Assembly (NCBI GenBank): GCA_963663975.2
Contig: CAXXRA010000005.1
Location: 62,001 to 126,000, forward strand
Origin: JANQRX01 sp963663975
GTDB lineage: Bacteria > Pseudomonadota > Alphaproteobacteria > Rhizobiales > Kaistiaceae
Direction: 5' to 3'
DNA: 64,000 nt
Shown here in pieces: positions 55,801-64,000 of this stretch. The notes beneath the pieces are model-generated. The model was given only the letters and a program-made list of their open reading frames with translations. It searched no databases and was not told the DNA's origin. Numbering within the stretch: the first letter of the stretch is position 1; the number at the start of each line of letters is the position of its first letter. The position numbers and the translations under genes were made by a program.

Positions 55801-57351
55801 ATGAACCGGCCGACCTACTACATCACCACCGCGATCTTCTATCCCAACGGCCCTCCGCATATCGGGCATGCCTATGAGGCGCTGGCGACGGACGCCATCG
55901 CCAGGTTTATGCGCCTCGACGGTAGCGACGTGTATTTTCTGACAGGTACCGACGAACACGGCATCAAGATGAAGCACGCGGCCACTCGCGAAGGTCTGCA
56001 GCCTTCCGAGTTGGCCGACAGAAATGCCCCGCTCTTCAAGAAGATGGTGGCGGAGCTCGGTTGCTCGAACGATGATTTCATCCGAACCACCGAGCCGCGG
56101 CACCATCGGGCTTCGGAGGAGGTCTGGCGCCGGCTTGAGGCGGCGGGCGACATCTACAAGGACACCTATTCGGGCTGGTATTCGATCCGCGACGAAGCCT
56201 ATTACGGTGAGGGCGAGACCGAGCTTCGCGACGATGGCGTACGCTATGGCCCACAGGGAACGCCGGTCGAGTGGGTCGAGGAGGAAAGCTATTTCTTCCG
56301 CCTGTCGCAGTATCAGGACCGCCTTCTTGCCCACTATGAGGCGAATCCGGATTTCATCGGCCCGGAAGAGCGGCGCAACGAGGTCGTGAGCTTCGTCAAG
56401 TCAGGGCTCAGGGACCTGTCGATGTCGCGCACGACCTTCGACTGGGGGATCAAGGTGCCTGGCGATGATCGCCACGTCATGTATGTCTGGGTCGATGCGC
56501 TGACCAACTACATTACCGGGGTCGGCTTTCCCGACGACAACGCGCCTCTTTGGCGCTATTGGCCTGCGGCTCTGCACGTTATCGGCAAGGATATTCTGCG
56601 CTTCCACGCGGTCTACTGGCCGGCATTTCTGATGTCGGCAGGCGTGCCGCTGCCGAAGCGCGTTTTCGCCCACGGATTTCTGTTCCACCGCGGCGAGAAA
56701 ATGTCCAAGTCAGCCGGTAATGTGGTCGACCCGTTTGATCTTATTGCCGCCTATGGCCGCGATCAGATTCGCTTTTTTTTCATGCGCGAAGTGCCGTTCG
56801 GCCAGGACGGCAACTATAGCCATGACGCGATCGTCACCCGGATCAACGCCGACCTGGCCAACGATCTCGGCAATCTGGCGCAGCGGTCGCTGACCATGGT
56901 CGAGCGCAATTGCGGCGGCGCGATTCCCCGGGCCGGCCAGCTCGAAGCGCAGGATGAGGCGATGCTGGCCCATGCCGACGGCTTGCTGGAATCATGCCGC
57001 TCGGCCATGGCTGGCCAGCAGGTTCATCAGGCCCTCAACGCCATCTGGGCGGTGGTCGGCGAGACCAACCGGTATTTCACCGCTGCCGAGCCATGGGCGC
57101 TGAGAAGGACCGATCCGGAGCGCATGGCGACTGTGCTGTGGGTTACGGCCGAGGTCCTGCGCCAGGTCGCGGTGCTCGCCCTGCCGGTAATTCCGGAGGC
57201 CGGGGCCAAGCTCCTGGATCTGCTGGCGGTCGACGTCTCCAATCGCAATTTCGCCGAGCTTGGTCCCGCCGGGCGCTTGCAGGCGGGGGTCAAACTACCG
57301 GCTGCGGCGCCGCTGTTTCCCCGTTACACCGCGCCCCAGTCTGCCGACTAG
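55801..57351 (+). CDS. metG: Methionyl-tRNA synthetase
   Basis: The product has 516 residues. Class I signature motifs are HIGH (GPPHIGHAYEA) and KMSKS (HRGEKMSKSAGNVVDPFD), with the Rossmann core and a C-terminal helical anticodon-binding domain. It lacks the extra C-terminal tRNA-binding domain of long MetG forms, which is usual for alphaproteobacteria. It follows holB in the same direction. Confidence 0.97.
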   Translation: MNRPTYYITTAIFYPNGPPHIGHAYEALATDAIARFMRLDGSDVYFLTGTDEHGIKMKHAATREGLQPSELADRNAPLFKKMVAELGCSNDDFIRTTEPRHHRASEEVWRRLEAAGDIYKDTYSGWYSIRDEAYYGEGETELRDDGVRYGPQGTPVEWVEEESYFFRLSQYQDRLLAHYEANPDFIGPEERRNEVVSFVKSGLRDLSMSRTTFDWGIKVPGDDRHVMYVWVDALTNYITGVGFPDDNAPLWRYWPAALHVIGKDILRFHAVYWPAFLMSAGVPLPKRVFAHGFLFHRGEKMSKSAGNVVDPFDLIAAYGRDQIRFFFMREVPFGQDGNYSHDAIVTRINADLANDLGNLAQRSLTMVERNCGGAIPRAGQLEAQDEAMLAHADGLLESCRSAMAGQQVHQALNAIWAVVGETNRYFTAAEPWALRRTDPERMATVLWVTAEVLRQVAVLALPVIPEAGAKLLDLLAVDVSNRNFAELGPAGRLQAGVKLPAAAPLFPRYTAPQSAD

Positions 57352-57524
57352 AGTCCCTTCGACCAACTCTGAACCAGTTCTGAGGGAGCGATTTTGTGAC
57401 AAGATCAAGTCAAGGCTCGAAGAGCGTATCCGGATACGGTCGAGAGACCTGGCGCAGGAATTGGCGTAAAATCGTCCGTCCCTTCGGGTTTGTTGATTGG
57501 CGGTCGCCCAACGCCAAACCAATT

Positions 57525-57796
57525 TAGCCCGGATTTCTTACACTGGACACGGGCCTGCGTTGTTGTTTCGGCGAGACGGATGCGAGAAGGGCGGCGAAAA
57601 GCGTATCTGATGATACGGTTGAGCCGCCCGACACGGCAGATGTCGGCCGAAACGCAACCAGAAGGGCCGGCCGAGGCCGCTGTCAGGGTGTGTCGAACGG
57701 CTTGGCCGATGCGACAGCATCGCTCTTCGCCGTTCTCCTGCCCTGTCAACGGCCTGAACCGGCGCAGGTCATGTCCAGTGTGAGAAGTCCGGGCTA
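57525..57796. mobile_element. MITE-like element with 25-bp inverted ends (272 bp)
   Basis: TAGCCCGGATTTCTTACACT followed by GGACA at 57525-57549 is repeated inverted at 57772-57796 with two mismatches. The 220 bases between contain no convincing gene. No target duplication is visible. Within and just before it are two related palindromic motifs (GCGTATC-n-GATACG at about 57426 and 57601). It occupies most of the gene-free stretch 57352-57890, and the remainder shows nothing that I can name. Confidence 0.6.
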
Positions 57797-57890
57797 GAAC
57801 GATGCGGCGGCATCGCCATTCGATCGTTTCGACGATTGTTCGCCTCCCCAATCGAGGAACAGAATTGCCTCACAGTTGGGCGGAAGGGCT

Positions 57891-58859
57891 CTAGCTGTGA
57901 AGCTTCAACAGGTTGTCCCGGTTCAGGCCGAGTCGGCTGATTGGTGTTTGTCGATTGAGGCTGGCATGGGGTCGATGCCAGTTGTAGCGGTGCTGCCATT
58001 TCGGCAGATCTGCTTTTCGCTGGTCTGAGTTGTGGAATTCGGTTGCGTAGGCCCATTCTCGCAACATTGTCTGGATGAAGCGTTCGGCCTTGCCGTTGGT
58101 CTGAGGCGTGTAGGGTTTGGTGCGGATATGCTTGATGGTGAGCCTTCGGCAGGCTTCGCGGAAGGCCTTGGATCTGTAGCATGATCCATTGTCGGTCATG
58201 ACGCGGGTGATGGTAACGCCGAGGGTGGCAAAGTAGGTTACGGCGGCTTCGAGGAAGGCCACGGCGCTTTCCTTTTTCTCGTTCGGGAAGATGTCGGCAA
58301 AGCCGATGCGGGAATGGTCGTCGATGGCGACGTGGACATACTCCCAACCGGGCGCGGTGCCGTTATGGCGCTGGTTGCTCTGGCGCCTGCGATCGCCGGT
58401 GATGCGATGGCCGACACGATTGAAGCGACCGAGCTTCTTGATGTCCATATGGATGATTTCGCCTGGCGTTTCGCGCTCATAGCGCGGGCGTGGCTGGTTG
58501 GGCTCGAGGGCGGACAACAGGCTGAGGCCACGCCGCTTGAGAATACGGCTGACGGTCGCCCGGCTGAGGCCGAGTTCCTGGGCGATGTGGTCCTGCGTGC
58601 AACGAGCCCGGCGCAAGACCTCGACCGCTTCGCCGGTGGCCCAAGGCGTTTGGCTTGGCGAGGAATGGGGCCTGGAGGACCGGTCGGCAAGCCCGGCAAT
58701 GCCCTCCGCGCGAAACCGGCCCAACCACTTGGCGACGGTCTTGGCCGTTGTCTTGAAACGGCGTGCGGCCTGAGCCTTCGTCATGGCCTCATCCATGACG
58801 GCGCAAACCATGGCCTCTCGACCTTTCGGCGTAAGATGGGCATTCTGGTGAACGTCCAT
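57891..58859 (-). CDS. IS481-family transposase
   Basis: The product has 322 residues from the ATG at 58859, which GGAGG precedes by five bases; the frame is open to 58925. N-terminal helix-turn-helix regions (AMTKAQAARRFKTTAKTVAK, QDHIAQELGLSRATVSRILK) are followed by the DDE core: IIHMDIKKLGRF (first Asp), RVMTDNGSCYRS (second Asp) and PYTPQTNGKAERFIQTML (Glu). The TAG stop codon lies in the CTAG target duplicate and not in the element. Confidence 0.93.
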   Translation of the reverse strand: MDVHQNAHLTPKGREAMVCAVMDEAMTKAQAARRFKTTAKTVAKWLGRFRAEGIAGLADRSSRPHSSPSQTPWATGEAVEVLRRARCTQDHIAQELGLSRATVSRILKRRGLSLLSALEPNQPRPRYERETPGEIIHMDIKKLGRFNRVGHRITGDRRRQSNQRHNGTAPGWEYVHVAIDDHSRIGFADIFPNEKKESAVAFLEAAVTYFATLGVTITRVMTDNGSCYRSKAFREACRRLTIKHIRTKPYTPQTNGKAERFIQTMLREWAYATEFHNSDQRKADLPKWQHRYNWHRPHASLNRQTPISRLGLNRDNLLKLHS

Positions 58860-58943
58860 TCGGTCCTCCGGAGAATCACTGACGTTGGCTGACATCAGCT
58901 TCTCTCGACAGGACCGAATGGACAACGTCCTGAAAATTCACAT
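57895..58943 (-). mobile_element. IS481-family insertion sequence (1,049 bp) between metG and tatD
   Basis: The ends share TGTGAA-n-TTCA (57895: CTGTGAAGCTTCAACAGG; minus strand from 58943: ATGTGAATTTTCAGGACG). CTAG at 57891-57894 and 58944-58947 is the 4-bp target duplication. The right end lies six bases before the tatD start codon. The transposase gene is intact. Confidence 0.92.
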
Positions 58944-58949
58944 CTAGCC

Positions 58950-59729
58950 ATGCTGGTCGACAGTCATTGTCATCTCGACTTTCCCGACTTCGACGATGAC
59001 CGCGATCAGGTGATCGAGCGCGCCAACGGGGCGGGCATCGACACGATCGTGACGATCTCGACGCGGGTGGCCAAATTCCAGGAAACCCGTGCGCTGGCCA
59101 TGCGCTATGACCGCGTGTACTGCTCGGTCGGAACCCATCCTCACAACGCCGATGAGGAGCCGGATATCACCGCCGAACAACTCGCCGGCCTGGCCGCCGA
59201 TCCGATCGTCGTGGCCATCGGCGAAGCCGGCCTCGACTACCACTATGACAATTCTTCACGATCGGCCCAGCGTAGCGGCCTGATCCGTCACATCGAGGCG
59301 GCCCGGCAAACCGGTTTACCTCTGGTCATCCATGCCCGCGACGCCGATTCCGACATGATGGAACTGTTGACGGAGGAAAGCGGCAAGGGCGCCTTTCCGG
59401 CGGTCTTGCACTGCTTCTCCTCCGGCGCAGCCCTGGCGGCGCGAGGTCTCGAACTCGGCATGTACGTCTCGTTCTCGGGAATCCTCACCTTCAAGCGCGC
59501 CGACGAATTGAGAGCAATTGCCGCCGAAATTCCCATGGACCGGTTGCTGGTCGAGACCGACGCCCCGTTTCTGGCTCCAACCCCGCACCGGGGCCACCGT
59601 AACGAACCTGCTTATGTGGCCGAGACCGCCGCCGTTCTGGCAGCCGTCAAGAGCGTCGACCGCGATGCCATGGCAGCCGCCACCACGGAGAATTTCTATC
59701 GACTTTTCAACAAGGTACCGCGTCCGTGA
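58950..59729 (+). CDS. tatD: TatD-family metal-dependent DNase/hydrolase
   Basis: The product has 259 residues. Metal ligands of the TatD fold are seen in MLVDSHCHLDF, AIGEAGLDYHY (Glu), LVIHARDADSD, AVLHCFSSG and LLVETDAPFLAP. TatD proteins are 3'-5' exonucleases or hydrolases in DNA quality control. The IS481 element has separated the start codon from GGAAGG, the only good ribosome-binding site, now at 57881-57886; the sequence directly before the ATG is element-derived and lacks one. Its stop overlaps the next start (GTGA). Confidence 0.95.
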   Translation: MLVDSHCHLDFPDFDDDRDQVIERANGAGIDTIVTISTRVAKFQETRALAMRYDRVYCSVGTHPHNADEEPDITAEQLAGLAADPIVVAIGEAGLDYHYDNSSRSAQRSGLIRHIEAARQTGLPLVIHARDADSDMMELLTEESGKGAFPAVLHCFSSGAALAARGLELGMYVSFSGILTFKRADELRAIAAEIPMDRLLVETDAPFLAPTPHRGHRNEPAYVAETAAVLAAVKSVDRDAMAAATTENFYRLFNKVPRP

Positions 59730-60538
59730 GCGGCCTTTTGAGGGCCACGATTCTGGGCTGCGGGGCCTCGCCTGGCGTTCCACGCATCGGCAATGATTGG
59801 GGCGCCTGCGACCCGAGCGAGCCTCGTAATCGTCGCCGCCGCTGTGCGTTGCTCCTTGAACGCTACGAAAACACCGCAAATATGCCGACTCGGGTGCTCG
59901 TCGATACCGGCCCCGACATCAGGGAACAACTGCTCGACGCCGACGTGGGGACCGCCGACGGTGTGGTTTTCACCCATTCGCATGCCGATCACATCCATGG
60001 AATCGACGACCTGCGGGCTTTGTGGCTGAACACTCGTGAACTGGTCGAGGTCTTTTCCGACGCAGCCACGCGCGATCGCCTCGACCAGGCCTTCGGCTAT
60101 TGTTTCCGGACGACACCGGGCAGCTTTTACCCGCCCATGCTCCGCCATAATTTGATTGAGTATGGCACCTCGTTTGACGTCACCGGCGCCGGTGGACCCA
60201 TGAAGATCGCGCCGTTTCGCCAGGCACACGGTGACATCGACTCGCTTGGCGTACGGGTCGGCGGGCTGGCATATTCGGGCGATCTCAGCGATTTGCCGCC
60301 GGAAGCGCTGCAAGACCTCGACGACCTCGACCTATGGATCGTCGATGCATTGCGTTACCGGCCGCACCCCAGTCACTTCAATGTCGACGATGCGCTGGCA
60401 TGGATCGAGCGGGTCAAGCCACGACGGGCGGTCCTGACGCACCTGCACGGGGATCTTGACTACGCAACCTTGTCGGCCAAATTGCCGCCTGGCGTGGAGG
60501 TCGCATATGACGGCATGACGTTGGACGTGCTTTTGTGA
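59726..60538 (+). CDS. MBL-fold metallo-hydrolase (PhnP/RNase Z-like)
   Basis: The product has 270 residues. The metal site is THSHADHIHGIDDL, with further ligands in APFRQAHGDIDSLG, AYSGDLSD and LTHLHGDLDY. The N-terminal ILGCGASPGVPRIGNDWGAC is typical of the group always found after tatD in alphaproteobacteria. Related proteins are phosphodiesterases such as PhnP, and the substrate here is unknown. The GTG start at 59726 overlaps the tatD stop codon. Confidence 0.92.
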   Translation: MSGLLRATILGCGASPGVPRIGNDWGACDPSEPRNRRRRCALLLERYENTANMPTRVLVDTGPDIREQLLDADVGTADGVVFTHSHADHIHGIDDLRALWLNTRELVEVFSDAATRDRLDQAFGYCFRTTPGSFYPPMLRHNLIEYGTSFDVTGAGGPMKIAPFRQAHGDIDSLGVRVGGLAYSGDLSDLPPEALQDLDDLDLWIVDALRYRPHPSHFNVDDALAWIERVKPRRAVLTHLHGDLDYATLSAKLPPGVEVAYDGMTLDVLL

Positions 60539-60618
60539 CCGATGGCTTGGAACCGCCATTCTGGAGATGAAAAAAGTTCCATAATATATCTTATGCGACT
60601 TTTACGAGGATACCGCCC

Positions 60619-61458
60619 ATGGAACCCGGCCGCGACATCGACCGACTGATCGACATTATGGCCGCCCTCCGCCACCCCGAAACCGGCTGTGCCTGGGACA
60701 TCGAGCAGTCCTTCGCCACCATCGCCCCCTATACGATCGAGGAAGCCTACGAAGTCGCCGACGCGATTGCCCGCAACGATACCGACAATCTCCGCCAGGA
60801 GCTTGGCGACCTTCTTCTCCAGGTCGTCTATCACGCCCGTCTGGCGGAGGAAGCCGGAGTGTTCGCCTTCCCCGATGTGGTTGAGGCGGTGACCCGGAAG
60901 ATGATCGGTCGCCATCCGCACGTGTTTGGTGACGAGGCGGCACGATCGGCCGGCGCGGCAAAGGGCTTTTGGGAAAACGCCAAGGCGGAAGAAAAGCGAC
61001 AGCGCGCGGCAGACCGCGGAGATGATCGCGCACAAGGCCTGCTGGACGACATCGAGGCGACCCTGCCTGGTCTCGCCCGGGCGCTCAAACTGCAGCAGAA
61101 AGCCGCGACGGTCGGTTTCGACTGGGACGACCGGCGTCAGGTCGTTGCCAAGATCCGTGAAGAGATCGAGGAAATCGAGCGCGAATTCCAGTTCGGTACG
61201 GTCTCACGCCAGGAGGTCGAAGACGAGATCGGCGATCTGTTGTTTGCGGTCGTTAACCTCGCCCGGCACGCCCAGGTTGATCCCGATCATGGCTTGCGCC
61301 GAGCCAACGCCAAATTCGTGCGCCGCTTCGGTGTCATCGAACGGGGACTGCGGCGCGCCGGCCGCTCCCTGGATGCAGCCGGATTGGAGGAAATGGAAGC
61401 TCTGTGGCAGCAAGCCAAGAGGAACGAACGAGATCACTCTGATTCCGGTGTGACCTGA
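60619..61458 (+). CDS. mazG: Nucleoside triphosphate pyrophosphohydrolase MazG
   Basis: The product has 279 residues. MazG removes pyrophosphate from (mis)incorporable or modified NTPs. Two MazG domains are present; the first has IEEAYEVADAI and RQELGDLLLQVVYHARLAEE, and the second KIREEIEEIEREF with EDEIGDLLFAVVNLARH. It has an AT-rich leader (about 60570-60605), the likely promoter. Its 3' end overlaps that of the convergent hflX gene by 25 bases. Confidence 0.95.
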   Translation: MEPGRDIDRLIDIMAALRHPETGCAWDIEQSFATIAPYTIEEAYEVADAIARNDTDNLRQELGDLLLQVVYHARLAEEAGVFAFPDVVEAVTRKMIGRHPHVFGDEAARSAGAAKGFWENAKAEEKRQRAADRGDDRAQGLLDDIEATLPGLARALKLQQKAATVGFDWDDRRQVVAKIREEIEEIEREFQFGTVSRQEVEDEIGDLLFAVVNLARHAQVDPDHGLRRANAKFVRRFGVIERGLRRAGRSLDAAGLEEMEALWQQAKRNERDHSDSGVT

Positions 61459-62801
61459 GCCTCGCCAGAAGCCTCGGGAAAGGCCTTCTTGAACGAGGCG
61501 GCGCGGACCTCGGGCACGCGCACACGCGTAGTGACCACCCCTGCCCCGTCGTCGGTGCGATCGAGCACCTCGCCGAGTTCATACAGCATGTGCAAGCGGG
61601 CAAGGCCGTCGCCGGCCAATGTTACGCGATAGACGTTGCGACAGCACACGAGACGATCGGCGATCAGTTTCAGAAGCGCACCGATCCCCTGGCCGGTCGC
61701 GGCGGAAATGGCCAGCGTCGCGGACGCGGTGCCCCCGTTGGCGGCTTTCCTCGCAGGTGATTGAACCTGGCGAGATAAAAGGTCGATCTTGTTCCATACC
61801 TCAACCACCCGCTCCGGATCGTCAATCTGGATGCCCAGTTCCGACAGCACCGCGCCAACGTCCTCGGCTTGCGCGCCGGCGTTGGGCGAGGTCGCATCGC
61901 GCAGGTGGATGATCAGATCCGCCTCGACAACCTCCTCCAGCGTTGCCCGAAAGGCGGCAATCAGCGTGGTTGGCAGATCGGCCACAAAACCCACCGTGTC
62001 GGACAGGATGGCGCTCCCACCGCCCGGAATTTCAAAGCGCCGCAATGTCGGATCGAGGGTTGCAAAGAGCTGGTCGTGGGCGAACACGTCAGAGTGGGTC
62101 AGTGCATTGAAGAGGGTTGATTTTCCCGCATTGGTGTAGCCGACAAGGGCGACGGTCGATTGGTGGGCCCGCTCCCGGTTGCGTCGCTGCAGTCGCCGGC
62201 GCGTGACCACCGAACCGAGTTCGGTCCTGATGCGCTGGACCCGTTCCGCGATCATCCTGCGGTCGGATTCGATCTGGGTCTCGCCCGGCCCGCCCAGGAA
62301 CCCGAAACCGCCGCGCTGGCGCTCCAGATGGGTCCAGCTCCTTACCAGCCGGCTTTTCTGGTAGGTCAAATGGGCCAGTTCGACCTGAAGCCGCCCTTCC
62401 CTGGTGCTCGCCCGCTCTCCGAAAATTTCAAGAATCAGACCGGTCCGGTCGACCACTTTGCAGTCGCAGCGGCGTTCGAGATTGCGCTGTTGGGCCGGCG
62501 AGAGTTCGGCATCCAGGATCGCAACATCGATGCCCGCTGATCGCACCAGCGCGGCAAGTTCGGCGACCCTGCCGGAACCGAAATAGGTCGATGGGCGCAA
62601 CCGTCCGACCCGGGCGATCACGGTTTCGCAAACGTCGAGATCGATTGCCCGAGCCAGGCCGACGGCCTCCTCCAGCCGATCTTCCGGGGTGCGTTTATCG
62701 TCCCGGCCGCGGGCCGGCACAACCACCAGGGCCCGCTCAATTCGGCGCGCCGTCGGAAAGCCCCGATGTTTTGCGCCGGTCGTATTTGGTGCTTCGCTCA
62801 A
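61434..62801 (-). CDS. hflX: GTPase HflX
   Basis: The product has 455 residues. HflX splits or rescues stalled ribosomes. The N-terminal HflX domain (VAILDAELSPAQQRNLERRC) and coiled-coil linker precede the G domain: G1 GYTNAGKST, G3 LSDTVGFVADLPTTLIAAF, G4 VWNKIDLL, G5 ISAATGQG. The C-terminal part ends in VRVPEVRAASFKKAFPEASG. It lies just downstream of hfq on the same strand (4-base overlap of start and stop), the usual order. Confidence 0.96.
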   Translation of the reverse strand: MSEAPNTTGAKHRGFPTARRIERALVVVPARGRDDKRTPEDRLEEAVGLARAIDLDVCETVIARVGRLRPSTYFGSGRVAELAALVRSAGIDVAILDAELSPAQQRNLERRCDCKVVDRTGLILEIFGERASTREGRLQVELAHLTYQKSRLVRSWTHLERQRGGFGFLGGPGETQIESDRRMIAERVQRIRTELGSVVTRRRLQRRNRERAHQSTVALVGYTNAGKSTLFNALTHSDVFAHDQLFATLDPTLRRFEIPGGGSAILSDTVGFVADLPTTLIAAFRATLEEVVEADLIIHLRDATSPNAGAQAEDVGAVLSELGIQIDDPERVVEVWNKIDLLSRQVQSPARKAANGGTASATLAISAATGQGIGALLKLIADRLVCCRNVYRVTLAGDGLARLHMLYELGEVLDRTDDGAGVVTTRVRVPEVRAASFKKAFPEASGEAQVTPESE

Positions 62802-63061
62802 TCGGCCTCCTGGCCGCTGGCGCCAGCTTGCTCATCCGCATCGTAAAGTTGCAAGGGCACGCTCGGCATGATGGTCGAGATGGCGTGCTTGTAGACGAGT
62901 TGAGAGTGTCCGTCGCGGCGCAGCAAGACGCAAAAATTGTCGAACCAGGTCACGATGCCCTGCAATTTGACGCCATTCACGAGGAAGATGGTCAACGACG
63001 TCTTGTTCTTGCGGACATGATTGAGAAACGTGTCCTGAAGATTTTGTGGGCGATCCGCCAT
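62798..63061 (-). CDS. hfq: RNA chaperone Hfq
   Basis: The product has 87 residues. Hfq forms hexamers that pair small RNAs with mRNAs. Sm1 (LQDTFLNHVRKNKTSLTIFL, VNGVKLQGIVTWFDNFCVLL) and Sm2 (LVYKHAISTIMPS) motifs are standard. The C-terminal tail is short and acidic. It is co-transcribed with hflX. Confidence 0.97.
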   Translation of the reverse strand: MADRPQNLQDTFLNHVRKNKTSLTIFLVNGVKLQGIVTWFDNFCVLLRRDGHSQLVYKHAISTIMPSVPLQLYDADEQAGASGQEAD

Positions 63062-63182
63062 TGTTCGCTCGTGCTCTCTTCTCGATCAGAATACAAAACC
63101 TGTTTGCGATGCTCGGCCGGCGCGCTTCGATCGTCGCTTTTGAAACAGCGCGGCGCAGTTTAGGGACCCTCGCCCGCCGACA

Positions 63183-64000
63183 TCAAATCACGCTTTCGAA
63201 TTCTGCCATGTCGTAAAAGCACTGCCGGAGACAGTTTGCAACCGGTCCGACTTTGCCGTTTCCAACAATCCGGCCGTCGATTGACAGAATGGGCGTGATA
63301 TCGTTGCTGGCCGAGGTAAGAAATGCTTCTCGCGCGGACGTTGCCTCGGCCAGCGTGAACCCCCGCTCTTCGATTTGGATGTTGTTCGCCAACGCCGTTT
63401 CCTTCGCGACCTCGCGGGTGATGCCGCGCAGGATCGAATGGTCGGGAGCGCGGGTTACAATCACATTGTCCTGATTGACGATCCAGGCGTTCGATGACGA
63501 GCCCTCGGTGACAAATCCATCACGATCGACAAACCAGGCCTCGGCAGCGCCCTGCTCGCTCGCGGCCTGCCTGGCCAAGACGTTGGCGGTCAGAGCCGTG
63601 GTCTTGATGTCGACGCGGTTCCAGCGCGACTCCGGCACCGTGATCACCGATACCCCCTGGGTACGCTTGCGCTCCTGAGCGACCGGGTCGACGGCCTTGG
63701 CAATGACGATGACCCCGGTTTTGACGTCCGAAGCCGGAAAAGCATGGTCGCGCGGCGCGACGCCGCGGGTGACCTGAATATAGAGCAGGCCGTGATCGAC
63801 CCGCTCGGCGGCAACGACCTGGCGCATGACGATTCGTAGCGGCTCCCGTCCCATCGGCGGCCGTATGCGCAGCTCGCCCAACGAACGCTCAAGGCGATCG
63901 AGATGTCTCCGCTCGTCGACGAAGCGCCGGCGACGGATCGAACACACCTCGTAAACACTGTCGGCGAACTGTAGGCCGCGATCCTCGACATGCACGCTGG
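63183..64000 (-). CDS. dat: D-amino-acid aminotransferase, start beyond the right edge
   Basis: At least 272 residues are present, reading in from base 64000. The fold-type IV PLP enzyme makes or uses D-amino acids (D-Ala/D-Glu). It begins VHVEDRGLQFADSVYEVCSI, a few residues after the usual N-terminus. The PLP lysine is in RVDIKTTALTANVLAR, followed by AWFVDRDGFVTEGSSSNAWI. It lies upstream of hfq-hflX on the same strand, as in Rhizobiales. Confidence 0.93.
   Translation of the reverse strand, partial: SVHVEDRGLQFADSVYEVCSIRRRRFVDERRHLDRLERSLGELRIRPPMGREPLRIVMRQVVAAERVDHGLLYIQVTRGVAPRDHAFPASDVKTGVIVIAKAVDPVAQERKRTQGVSVITVPESRWNRVDIKTTALTANVLARQAASEQGAAEAWFVDRDGFVTEGSSSNAWIVNQDNVIVTRAPDHSILRGITREVAKETALANNIQIEERGFTLAEATSAREAFLTSASNDITPILSIDGRIVGNGKVGPVANCLRQCFYDMAEFESVI

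Overview
The window (high GC apart from a few islands) comes from an alphaproteobacterium, most likely of the Hyphomicrobiales (Rhizobiales) type. The evidence is an IalB-family exported protein, phosphatidylcholine synthase, HspQ, and two conserved housekeeping strings: rlpA-dac-tmk-holB-metG-tatD-MBL hydrolase, and mazG / hflX-hfq-dat. This assignment rests on gene content and order read by eye.

Layout. 1-2183: 3' part of mfd. 2198-5364: a FrnE/DsbA-like oxidoreductase gene split by a complete IS21-family element with an 8-bp target duplication. 5412-12559: an orphan YejA-like solute-binding protein, IalB-like protein, hspQ, an AEC transporter, a UbiH/UbiF-type hydroxylase, a YeeE/YedE pair and pcs. 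12745-24446: a purine-degradation locus made of hiuH, xdhA-xdhB-xdhC, a BMP-type ABC importer (ATPase, two permeases, binding protein), puuD and uraD. Together these would import a purine or nucleoside, oxidise hypoxanthine/xanthine to urate, and carry urate through hydroxyisourate and OHCU to allantoin. 24564-28748: GNAT protein, SMP-30/gluconolactonase-like protein, osmC (its last codons replaced by an IS5 element) and an AadB/Lnu-like nucleotidyltransferase.

28770-48853: a probable 20-kb integrative island. A P4-type integrase lies next to tRNA-Ser(UGA), and a 15-bp copy of the tRNA 3' end occurs at the far end. Next to the integrase sit AlpA and a primase/ColE2-type Rep protein, a combination seen in phage satellites. 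The distal part holds a decayed terminase gene, a RecQ-topoisomerase III operon headed by an XRE regulator, a reduced sulfur-oxidation cassette (soxY, soxZ, diheme cytochrome, flavocytochrome flavoprotein, YeeE transporter) bracketed by IS21-type ends, several unknown genes, and many whole or nested insertion-sequence remnants.

48841-64000: tRNA-Ser, an IS427-like element that clips a membrane-protein gene, a frameshifted PilZ gene, rlpA (with a probable 3' frameshift), the D-Ala-D-Ala carboxypeptidase, tmk-holB, metG, a MITE-like inverted repeat, an IS481 element inserted between the ribosome-binding site and start codon of tatD, then tatD, an MBL hydrolase, mazG, hflX, hfq and the start of a D-amino-acid aminotransferase gene that runs off the end.
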